Made by a program: the position numbers and the translations under genes
Shown here: positions 1 to 4,569 of the stretch, one piece after another
How the letters are laid out: each line of letters starts with the position of its first letter
Numbering within the stretch: the stretch's first letter is position 1
Assembly: GCA_017504335.1 (NCBI GenBank)
Contig: JAFVRI010000095.1
Coordinates: 1-10,952 of the forward strand
DNA: 10,952 nt
Origin: Clostridia bacterium
GTDB taxonomy: Bacteria > Bacillota > Clostridia > Oscillospirales > CAG-272
Direction: 5' to 3'
Notes under the pieces: model-generated
Database searches by the model: none
Told to the model about the DNA's origin: nothing
Seen by the model: the letters and a program-made list of their open reading frames with translations, nothing else

Positions 1-1
1 C

Positions 2-169
2 CGTGCCGCACAACTAAAATATCGAGCGGGAAGAAAAAAGTTTGTAAATTACGGATACACCGCGTTTGAAAAGGAAGGCTTCAAGGCTTTGATGGGTCAA
101 TACTTAGAGGCGAAGACAGAAACTGCTTCTGTGTCTTGGGACGAAGAAAGAGGTGGGTTTGTTTCGTAA
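2..169 (+). CDS. 3' end of an unrecognised gene, cut by the window edge
   Basis: A reading frame open from base 2 encodes at least 55 residues and ends at TAA 167-169. The visible part begins RAQLKYRAGRKKF and is basic, then mixed (FEKEGFKALMGQYLEAK). I do not recognise the family and the start lies outside the window. The last residues, KTETASVS onward, come from a diverged copy of the 25-bp repeat (113-137) read in frame, and the stop codon belongs to a second copy (168-192). The natural C-terminus may therefore have ended near residue 37 before a repeat was inserted or recombined there. Its place at the head of a one-directional array suggests another small cassette gene. The frame is probably real, since it matches the direction and 3' architecture of the next genes; function is unknown. 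Confidence 0.5.
   Translation, partial: RAAQLKYRAGRKKFVNYGYTAFEKEGFKALMGQYLEAKTETASVSWDEERGGFVS
113..137 (+). repeat. Palindromic repeat copy R1, inside a coding tail
   Basis: This 25-bp copy has intact AAGACA and TGTGTCTT arms but a diverged core (GAAACTGCTTC instead of GGGGACGGTTC). It is read in frame by the partial gene as KTETASVS. It lies 30 bp before copy R2 in the same orientation. Confidence 0.65.
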
Positions 170-192
170 GACAGGGGACGGTTCTATATCTT
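168..192 (+). repeat. Palindromic repeat copy R2, gives a stop codon
   Basis: The 25-bp element has the full AAGACAGGGGACGGTTCT half and a slightly changed right arm (ATATCTT). The T at 167 plus its first two bases make the TAA stop of the upstream gene. It can fold with AAGACA pairing TGTCTT-like bases around a CGG loop. Confidence 0.9.
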
Positions 193-214
193 TTATCACG
201 AAAGGATTTGAATG

Positions 215-514
215 ATGAAAATTGAAACGCAAAAGAAAATTCGCTGGGTACCGCTGTCAATGTTTGTTTTAGTCCCATACAGCGTGTTTTTCCTTTTGAA
301 AAAGAGAAAAACGTTCCGTATTTTGCGCATTTTCCAACTGTCTGCTTTTTTGGTCGGAGTTATGGTTATCGAGGCTTTGTTAGGAAATTTGAGCTTTGCT
401 CCTTGGCTTCAGACTGTATTGAATTTGCTTTTCCGCTATTTGCAAACCCTTGGCGTTGCAAGCTTTGCCGTTGCAATTCAAGAGGACGTCTTGAAAAAAG
501 AGAGTGATTCCTGA
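215..514 (+). CDS. Small multi-spanning membrane protein, unrecognised
   Basis: This gene encodes about 99 residues from ATG 215. An in-frame ATG at 212 is also possible, but AAAGGA (201-206) is better spaced for 215. Three hydrophobic stretches are visible: roughly residues 12-28 (VPLSMFVLVPYSVFFLL), 39-58 (IFQLSAFLVGVMVIEALLG) and 66-88. The first two are joined by a strongly basic loop (KKRKTFRILR), which by the positive-inside rule puts that loop in the cytoplasm. I cannot name the family. It follows repeat R2 by about 20 bp and is followed by R3, so it occupies one cassette. No promoter of its own was seen. It could be a membrane-embedded immunity or bacteriocin-resistance protein, but that rests only on its size and context. 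Confidence 0.65.
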   Translation: MKIETQKKIRWVPLSMFVLVPYSVFFLLKKRKTFRILRIFQLSAFLVGVMVIEALLGNLSFAPWLQTVLNLLFRYLQTLGVASFAVAIQEDVLKKESDS

Positions 515-559
515 TGACGAACACTCCTCCCAAAAGGCGGCTCGGAAAAGAAAAGAAGT

Positions 560-584
560 AAGACAGAGAACGGTTCTGTGGCTT
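560..584 (+). repeat. Palindromic repeat copy R3
   Basis: The 25-bp copy (AAGACA, then GAGAACGGTTC, then TGTGGCTT) lies between the membrane protein gene and the lipoprotein gene at 611. T559 plus its first two bases form TAA, which would close a 15-codon frame starting at ATG 514 that overlaps the upstream stop. Confidence 0.85.
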
Positions 585-610
585 GCCGCATCAACTGAGG
601 AGGGAATGAA

Positions 611-1345
611 ATGAAAGCAAAAAGAGCATTATGTTTTCTTTGTGTATGCATAATAGCGATCGCTTTGATGGGGTGCTCCCCAAGTGAGCCTTCTGTCAAA
701 GAAATAACCCCGGAATCAAAAATTGCGGAGACGAATCCATCCGAAAAGAATGAATACGAAACACAGCCCCTTCAGGAAGTGTCAAGCCAAAGCTATGGCG
801 GGGAAGATTCAAGCACAAACTACAGCTTTTTTGATACCTTCAAGGTTGTCTGTGAGGAACACCGGAATTACAAGCTGTTAACCAATGCAGATGTCACAGG
901 GTATTGCTATTACGTCTATGACAATGCCGGTGAATTATTGGACAGCGGCTATCACGATTTCCGCGGCTGCAGCTTCTCATTCAAAGACGGATATCTTTCC
1001 TATCACGATGCCGGGCTGACCTTTGTCTGGTATGAACGGTATTACGATGTGGAAAACGGACGCGTTTCCCGCTTTTATTACAGGCCTCTGGACACCCATA
1101 AAAATTTGGTGGCCTATTATGGGCATAACAGCGACGATGAAATCGTCCTGGTCGTTAGCGATATGTTTGACAAGCAGACCTATTATTGTGAATTTACCCG
1201 AGAATTCAGTGTTTCAGTGTTGACCGGCGGAAGCACAGGCAGCTTTTCCGAAGACGGAAAAAACCTTACGGTCACCTATTTCGTGACCGATCAGGAGAAC
1301 CAAACGGACACCGAGGTTACAGAAACCTTCCGGCTTCGTTCCTAA
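611..1345 (+). CDS. Secreted lipoprotein with a beta-rich C-terminal domain, unrecognised
   Basis: This gene encodes 244 residues. ATG 611 is supported by GAGGAGGG (597-604) at a 6-base spacing. Residues 1-21 form a lipoprotein signal peptide with lipobox L19-M-G-C22, so the mature protein should be lipid-anchored on the outer face of the membrane. Residues 23-75 are a low-complexity Ser/Thr/Glu linker. Residues 77-242 are a compact domain rich in Tyr, Phe and alternating beta-strand patterns (YCYYVYDNAGELLDSG, then KNLTVTYFV). That domain matches, by eye, the second half of the protein encoded at 2000-2884, so it is a paralogous domain family within this array. Its TAA stop (1343-1345) overlaps repeat R4. 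No enzyme motif is visible. A role as a surface binding or immunity lipoprotein is only inferred. Confidence 0.75.
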   Translation: MKAKRALCFLCVCIIAIALMGCSPSEPSVKEITPESKIAETNPSEKNEYETQPLQEVSSQSYGGEDSSTNYSFFDTFKVVCEEHRNYKLLTNADVTGYCYYVYDNAGELLDSGYHDFRGCSFSFKDGYLSYHDAGLTFVWYERYYDVENGRVSRFYYRPLDTHKNLVAYYGHNSDDEIVLVVSDMFDKQTYYCEFTREFSVSVLTGGSTGSFSEDGKNLTVTYFVTDQENQTDTEVTETFRLRS

Positions 1346-1368
1346 GACACGAGACGGCGCTGTGGCTT
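1344..1368 (+). repeat. Palindromic repeat copy R4, gives a stop codon
   Basis: The 25-bp copy has the AAGACA arm, a diverged core (CGAGACGGCGC) and a TGTGGCTT arm. Its AA at 1344-1345 completes the stop codon of the lipoprotein gene starting at 611. Confidence 0.75.
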
Positions 1369-1385
1369 TCTATAGGTGTACGGGG

Positions 1386-1402
1386 TAAGAAAGGACGGTA
1401 CT
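1386..1402 (+). repeat. Degraded repeat half, doubles as ribosome binding site
   Basis: The sequence TAAGAAAGGACGGTACT matches the left half of the repeat (TAAGACAGGGGACGGTTCT) with a two-base deletion and two substitutions. Its AAGAAAGGA is the only plausible Shine-Dalgarno for the TTG start at 1405. The relation to the repeat is inferred from similarity. Confidence 0.4.
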
Positions 1403-1404
1403 AA

Positions 1405-1878
1405 TTGAAAACAGTTCTCATCATAAGTTGTATCTTAATTCTACTAGTATCTTTTGGCGGTTGCGTTATGGCCACGGATTTTTACTGCGGGAAAAGACCG
1501 TATGATTATGGCGAAGCAATGTGGGTCTGTGAATCACCGGATGCATGGTTTATTGTTGGCCCCGAAGACGATGAAAGACTCATTTTTCCCGAAGGAGAGA
1601 TTACCGTCGGGGATAAAGCCATCAAATTTACTCTCAGTTTTGGCTATGGTGTAACTGCACACTTTACAGATGAAAATGATAATGTGATATTAAGAGGAAC
1701 ATGTAAATACAGTCCCGAAAAGCTAATTATTACTGTTGATAAAGAGTCAGATATGCTTTTTGATGGCCGATATGATACCATCACTTTTGTCAAAAAAGCA
1801 TTAGATCAGGAAAGAAAGGAAACGTCAACGACAGAGGCAAGTAAGACAAAATCTGCTTCTGTGGCTTGCCAGGGGTAA
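1405..1878 (+). CDS. Small lipoprotein, unrecognised, with repeat-encoded tail
   Basis: This gene encodes 157 residues from a TTG start with AAGAAAGGA upstream (GGA to start, 9 bases). Residues 1-19 are a hydrophobic signal peptide ending in F-G-G-C20, a plausible lipobox. The mature part, residues 21-135, is acidic and probably beta-rich. It contains MWVCESPDAWFIVG, then GDKAIKFTLSFGYGVTAHF and a closing DTITFVKK, the style of small clostridial lipoproteins with an eight-strand barrel. I cannot name a family. Residues 136-157 are a charged, low-complexity tail whose last part (KTKSASVACQG) is repeat R5 translated in frame. The TAA stop belongs to inverted copy R6. The true domain probably ends near residue 132. 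It is one cassette of the array, and function is unknown. Confidence 0.7.
   Translation: MKTVLIISCILILLVSFGGCVMATDFYCGKRPYDYGEAMWVCESPDAWFIVGPEDDERLIFPEGEITVGDKAIKFTLSFGYGVTAHFTDENDNVILRGTCKYSPEKLIITVDKESDMLFDGRYDTITFVKKALDQERKETSTTEASKTKSASVACQG
1843..1867 (+). repeat. Palindromic repeat copy R5, inside a coding tail
   Basis: The 25-bp copy has the AAGACA arm, core AAATCTGCTTC and arm TGTGGCTT. It is read in frame as KTKSASVA. It is paired with inverted copy R6, nine bases downstream. Its core resembles R1 more than the other copies, so R1 and R5 may form a sub-family. Confidence 0.7.
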
Positions 1879-1901
1879 GACATAGAACCGTCCCCTGTCT
1901 T
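1877..1901 (-). repeat. Palindromic repeat copy R6, inverted, gives a stop codon
   Basis: This is a near-perfect 25-bp copy in the opposite orientation (AAGACATAGAACC, then GTCCCCTGTCTT on the plus strand). T1876 with its first two bases gives the TAA of the upstream lipoprotein gene. R5 and R6 face each other and can form a larger cruciform or RNA stem. Confidence 0.9.
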
Positions 1902-1999
1902 TCGGGATAGGTCTTGAATTCCATATTGTTTTCGGAGGGCATTTCGCTTTTGGATGGGATTTGGAAAAATTCCAAGGAATCATAAATGGGTGAGAAAAC

Positions 2000-2884
2000 A
2001 TGAAAAAGATATTAATTCGATGTGCGATAGGATATGCTTGCTTTGTTCTTGTTGTGTCGGTATTATTCATTTCGATACGGTACAACAAGACCGATATGCT
2101 TTCAGCCGAGTATATCAGAACTTATCCCGAGACGATTGAAGAGCAATACGGCGCTATTGAGTACATTTCAAAAACGGTTCTTTATCCAACCGAAAAAGAG
2201 AAGGACAGAATTCGTTCTCCTTATAGCGTGGAAACAGAGCTTGCGGACGTTATCGTATACGTAACGTTAGAAAAAAAGGATGGCGAATGGAAGGCCGTTT
2301 CTATGGAAATCGTGGAAGCAAAGCCGTGGGAGAAGACAAATGAGACGGGGAAGGAAATGACAGAAACCGTTTCTAAGACCGGGGATGGTTCTGATTCACC
2401 CTCCACCTTACCCATTATGTCAACCGGTGAGCACTATCGGGTCTTGAAGAATGGCTTTAAATACGTATACCAATTATTTGATCTCCAAGGTAACTTGATT
2501 GAGGAGATTGAACTGGCAAAAGAAGCGAGGATTGTTGCGGTTGATGAGAACATAGTTTGCCTGACCTATCAAACCGGAACCGGAGAAAGCACACAGTGGG
2601 GTTTCCTTTACAATGCGCAAACCAATCAGCGTTCTGAAACATTTATGTGGATATTAGATTGCACGGATGAAAAAGTAATCTTGGGGTTGCCGGATGGAAT
2701 CGAGGTACGCAGCATTTTTGACGATACCTATTATGCAAAAATTACAGATTTTGAAAAAGATGTCGCAACTGTTGCGGACTCTGTTTTATTTGCCGAATTC
2801 GTAGACGGCGATAACACCATACGTGTTACATACGTAGAAGCCAACACGTACGAATTGATTACAGAGCTCGTTAAATTGCCATAA
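2000..2884 (+). CDS. Membrane-anchored two-domain protein, apparent fusion of two cassettes
   Basis: This gene encodes 294 residues. ATG 2000 has a modest ribosome site GGGTGAG (1988-1994). Residues 7-27 are a single membrane anchor with no lipobox. Residues 33-108 are a small extracytoplasmic domain, with SAEYIRTYPETIEEQYGAIE followed by VIVYVTLEKKDGEWKAVSMEI. Its pattern reminds me of the Coa1-like small domain family, which is weak evidence. Residues 109-140 are a linker containing KTGDGSDS, a diverged repeat (R7) read in frame. Residues 145-292 form a second domain similar by eye to residues 77-242 of the lipoprotein at 611 (HYRVLKNGF with NYKLLTNAD; GNLIEE with GELLDS; NTIRVTYV with NLTVTYFV). 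This second half has no signal sequence of its own, which fits a fusion or deletion at the repeat. The stop at 2882-2884 comes from a repeat half-site. Confidence 0.75.
   Translation: MKKILIRCAIGYACFVLVVSVLFISIRYNKTDMLSAEYIRTYPETIEEQYGAIEYISKTVLYPTEKEKDRIRSPYSVETELADVIVYVTLEKKDGEWKAVSMEIVEAKPWEKTNETGKEMTETVSKTGDGSDSPSTLPIMSTGEHYRVLKNGFKYVYQLFDLQGNLIEEIELAKEARIVAVDENIVCLTYQTGTGESTQWGFLYNAQTNQRSETFMWILDCTDEKVILGLPDGIEVRSIFDDTYYAKITDFEKDVATVADSVLFAEFVDGDNTIRVTYVEANTYELITELVKLP
2375..2399 (+). repeat. Diverged repeat copy R7 at a domain junction
   Basis: The sequence AAGACCGGGGATGGTTCTGA keeps the left half and core of the repeat, but the right arm has lost TGTCTT. It is read in frame as KTGDGSDS, the same phase as copies R1, R5 and R10, and sits between the two domains of the 294-residue protein. 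Confidence 0.5.
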
Positions 2885-2928
2885 GACACCACTAAGACAG
2901 TGCTAAGAAGAGAACCGTCCCCTGTCTT
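2882..2928 (-). repeat. Repeat copy R8 preceded by two tandem half-sites
   Basis: AAGACA or AAGAAG arms occur at 2883, 2894 and 2905, exactly 11 bp apart. The third leads into a full inverted copy (2905-2928, ending GAACCGTCCCCTGTCTT, one base shorter than usual). The first half-site provides the TAA stop of the gene at 2000. This looks like nested or slipped copies of the element. Confidence 0.8.
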
Positions 2929-2970
2929 TTTGGACGCACCATATTGATTAAAGGAGAAAGGAGCACGGAG

Positions 2971-3356
2971 ATGAAAAAGTATATTTATAACGGAATTTTT
3001 ATTGCTCTTTTGGTCGTTTCGATTGTACTGGGAACCGCTTTGATCAGCTCCTGCGTTCCCTTTGGAGTGGAGGAAGAGGATCTTTCTGAGCATTTGGACT
3101 TTAGCCCACACGAAAATGCGTATGCCGATGGGAACTGTATTCCAAACGCAAAGTGGCAGCGAGAGTCGGAAGTGCCATCATTGACGATATGTGCGGAAAG
3201 GGTATTTTTAATTTATGGAGTCCGATCACGGTATCTTATGACGAGACCAATCGGTTATATCGGGTGCAAAAAGGATATTCTATTTTCAATCAAGGCGGCT
3301 TTGTGATTCTCAATCAGGATACCGGCGAAGTGGTTCGAGCCCTGAGATATAAGTAA
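2971..3356 (+). pseudogene. Frameshifted NTF2-fold immunity-like lipoprotein
   Basis: ATG 2971 follows AAAGGAG (2957-2963). Residues 1-27 are a signal peptide with lipobox I-S-S-C28. The frame reads well to CIPNAK (about 3151) and then loses sense. One frame back, from about 3150, the sequence continues KVAARVGSAIIDDMCGKG to a TAA at 3354-3356. One extra base in the A-rich spot near 3150-3152 would give a 128-residue protein. The joined part, with IPNAKVAARVGSAI, then SPITVSYDETNRLYRVQKG, then GGFVILNQDTGEVVRA, has the conserved layout of the NTF2-fold immunity family (YbbC/YhhH-like, Imm-NTF2-2), as I recall it. Those proteins neutralise polymorphic toxins. The frameshift may be a true mutation or a sequencing error. 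No classic slippery heptamer is present, so programmed shifting is unlikely. Confidence 0.65.
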
Positions 3357-3357
3357 T

Positions 3358-3382
3358 AAGACGGGGGACGGTTCTGTGTCTT
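3358..3382 (+). repeat. Palindromic repeat copy R9
   Basis: A near-consensus 25-bp copy (AAGACG, then GGGGACGGTTC, then TGTGTCTT). Its TAA (3357-3359) is a second in-line stop right after the TAA that ends the immunity-like gene. An extra inverted half-site CCCTGTCTT follows at 3387-3395. Confidence 0.9.
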
Positions 3383-3472
3383 TTGACCCTGTCTTTTGAG
3401 GCTGGCGTATCTCTAAAAGGGATTCTGGACGGAATTGCACAATATGTGAATTCCAAAATGTGAGGATCAAAT

Positions 3473-3808
3473 ATGAAAATAGCATTGAAGAATCGTTTCT
3501 TTTGGATCTTAGCAACCATTTTGACGATTGCAGTTCTGGTATTCTTTTGGCTTTCCTATAGTGAAATTCCTCGCATTGCCGAATATGGCAACAGTATGGG
3601 GAGTTCTTTGGTATTTGTGGAGCTTTTCCTTTTTCAGATAAAGTATGCAATGATTCCGCAAAAATCCATTTTTTCTGTAAACACTCTGAAAACTTATTAT
3701 CACCGGAAAGGAAAACCGGAGAGGTATCTTCGCTTTTGCTATGTTATGCTGGGCATATTTTTGCTTTTGGCTCTCTCTGCTACCATAGATTTTGTTTTTG
3801 GTTTTTAA
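3473..3808 (+). CDS. Small multi-spanning membrane protein, unrecognised
   Basis: This gene encodes 111 residues. ATG 3473 has TGAGGA (3461-3466) at a 6-base spacing. Hydrophobic segments lie at about residues 9-28 (FFWILATILTIAVLVFFWLS), 43-57 (SSLVFVELFLFQIKY, shorter and less certain) and 87-110. A basic loop between the second and third (TYYHRKGKPERYLR) probably faces the cytoplasm. The layout resembles the membrane protein at 215-514, but I see no clear sequence similarity. Repeats flank it on both sides: R9 with its half-site upstream, and a cluster of four half-sites downstream starting three bases after the stop. Function unknown; a membrane-embedded immunity or resistance role is only a contextual guess. 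Confidence 0.65.
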   Translation: MKIALKNRFFWILATILTIAVLVFFWLSYSEIPRIAEYGNSMGSSLVFVELFLFQIKYAMIPQKSIFSVNTLKTYYHRKGKPERYLRFCYVMLGIFLLLALSATIDFVFGF

Positions 3809-3810
3809 GA

Positions 3811-3860
3811 TAAGACAGAGTGAAGACAATGAAAGGTAAGACAGGGTAATAAGACAGGAG
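3811..3860 (+). repeat. Cluster of four AAGACA half-sites
   Basis: AAGACA occurs at 3812, 3823, 3838 and 3851, each as the left arm of the repeat without a full core or matching right arm. Three of the four carry TAAGACA in full. The last (TAAGACAGGAG) contains AGGAG (3856-3860), the Shine-Dalgarno of the next gene. This is the only content between the genes at 3473 and 3870. Confidence 0.7.
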
Positions 3861-3869
3861 TTTTTGGTG

Positions 3870-4409
3870 ATGAAACGACATATTGTAATTGTGATTTTCT
3901 TGATCACATTGCTGCTGGGATTGACTGCTTGCGGCGTGATTCTGGGATTGACTGCTTGCGGCGGGAATTATCTCCAAGAAGACCAAATCGATAGCGTATT
4001 TGAACAGGACTATGTGCTGATTCAAGACATTGCAAAGTACTTACTGTCATTAGAAGAACCTTATGTAGGTATTGATCTCAAGAGAAACGAGGTGAAGAGC
4101 GAGTTTGGAGAGCCAATGAAATTTCAGTCCTCGGAAATCGAAGAGCTTGTCGGCGAGTTGAAGGAGAAAGGATATTATCACATCCAAAAGAAGGAAAATG
4201 TTGTGGTTTTTGATGTCTGGAGACGGCGATTCAATGTGGAGTTTGAATCCGGATTTGTGTATTCCGTCGATGGTAGCGGTGATCTTTCCGCGATTCAATT
4301 TCTGATTTCGCAAAGGCCTCTGTCAGAGGAAAGTTGGTATTATTACGAAGTTGATTTTAACGAATGGCGAGTTAAGAGGAATAAGACAGGGGACGGTTCT
4401 GTGTCTTGA
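3870..4409 (+). CDS. Small lipoprotein with doubled lipobox and repeat-encoded tail
   Basis: This gene encodes 179 residues from ATG 3870, chosen because AGGAG (3856-3860) is 9 bases upstream; TTG 3864 and GTG 3867 are in-frame alternatives. The signal peptide runs to L-T-A-C21, then a 27-bp tandem duplication repeats LGLTAC, giving a second lipobox at C30. Mature residues about 31-168 include the segments EEPYVGIDLKRNEVKSEFGE, ELKEKGYYHIQKKENVVVF, SVDGSGDLSAIQFL and LSEESWYYYEVDFNEWR. I recall such a YYYEVDFNEW ending in small uncharacterised clostridial proteins but cannot name the family. The last residues (KTGDGSVS) are repeat R10 in frame, followed directly by TGA. It is the final cassette; R10, R11 and a terminator follow. 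Confidence 0.75.
   Translation: MKRHIVIVIFLITLLLGLTACGVILGLTACGGNYLQEDQIDSVFEQDYVLIQDIAKYLLSLEEPYVGIDLKRNEVKSEFGEPMKFQSSEIEELVGELKEKGYYHIQKKENVVVFDVWRRRFNVEFESGFVYSVDGSGDLSAIQFLISQRPLSEESWYYYEVDFNEWRVKRNKTGDGSVS
3915..3963 (+). repeat. Tandem duplication of the lipobox
   Basis: The 22 bases starting CTGGGATTGACTGCTTGC at 3915-3936 recur exactly at 3942-3963 (period 27 bp, nine codons). The lipobox LGLTAC is therefore encoded twice. Confidence 0.95.
4383..4407 (+). repeat. Palindromic repeat copy R10 (consensus), inside a coding tail
   Basis: This is the best consensus copy: arms AAGACA and TGTGTCTT around GGGGACGGTTC. It is translated in frame as KTGDGSVS at the end of the last cassette gene, whose TGA (4407-4409) overlaps its final T. 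Confidence 0.95.
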
Positions 4410-4412
4410 CAT

Positions 4413-4436
4413 AAGACAGGGAACCGTCCCTATCTT
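4413..4436. repeat. Palindromic repeat copy R11, near-perfect hairpin
   Basis: The 24-bp copy pairs AAGACAGGGA with TCCCTATCTT around an ACCG loop, nine of ten positions matching. It carries the left half of one orientation and the core of the other, so it may be a recombinant between opposite copies. It is the last full copy in the array. Confidence 0.85.
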
Positions 4437-4454
4437 AACCCTGCCTTTATCACC

Positions 4455-4492
4455 GGGAGCTACGGTAATCTTTACCGCAGCTTCCTTTTTTT
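4455..4492 (+). terminator. Rho-independent terminator closing the cassette array
   Basis: GGGAGCTACGGTAA (4455-4468) pairs with TTACCGCAGCTTCC (4472-4485) around a three-base TCT loop, 14 pairs with one mismatch and one G-T. Seven Ts follow. It would end transcription from the array and insulate the WYL operon. Confidence 0.9.
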
Positions 4493-4520
4493 CGGGGGGT
4501 GTTTTTCCTTCGCTTTCCTC

Positions 4521-4549
4521 TTGATATACTGTCCGCAATATGGTACAAT
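4521..4549 (+). promoter_or_regulatory. Sigma-A-type promoter for the WYL operon
   Basis: TTGATA (4521-4526) and TACAAT (4544-4549) are separated by 17 bp, with a TG one base before the -10 hexamer (extended -10). The expected start near 4556 leaves a leader of only about 14 bases, almost all of it the Shine-Dalgarno AAGGAGGG (4556-4563). Confidence 0.75.
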
Positions 4550-4569
4550 GAGAAAAAGGAGGGAGAGCC

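Noticed and set aside
514..561. A 15-codon gene (ATG overlapping the upstream stop, ending at the repeat's TAA)
   Set aside because: Too short and without its own ribosome site to claim as a gene. It may be a remnant of a lost cassette and is mentioned only for its stop codon.
3144..3156. Programmed -1 frameshift in the immunity-like gene
   Set aside because: The local sequence GCAAAG is not a slippery heptamer and no clear downstream stem was noticed. A deletion or sequencing error explains it more simply.
113..4436. CRISPR array
   Set aside because: Copies are 25 bp but spaced hundreds of bases apart, occur in both orientations, and the material between them is coding. There are no regular spacers and no cas genes.
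113..4436. Classical integron attC sites
   Set aside because: The repeats lack the GTTRRRY and RYYYAAC core sites and are much shorter than attC. No integrase gene is in the window.
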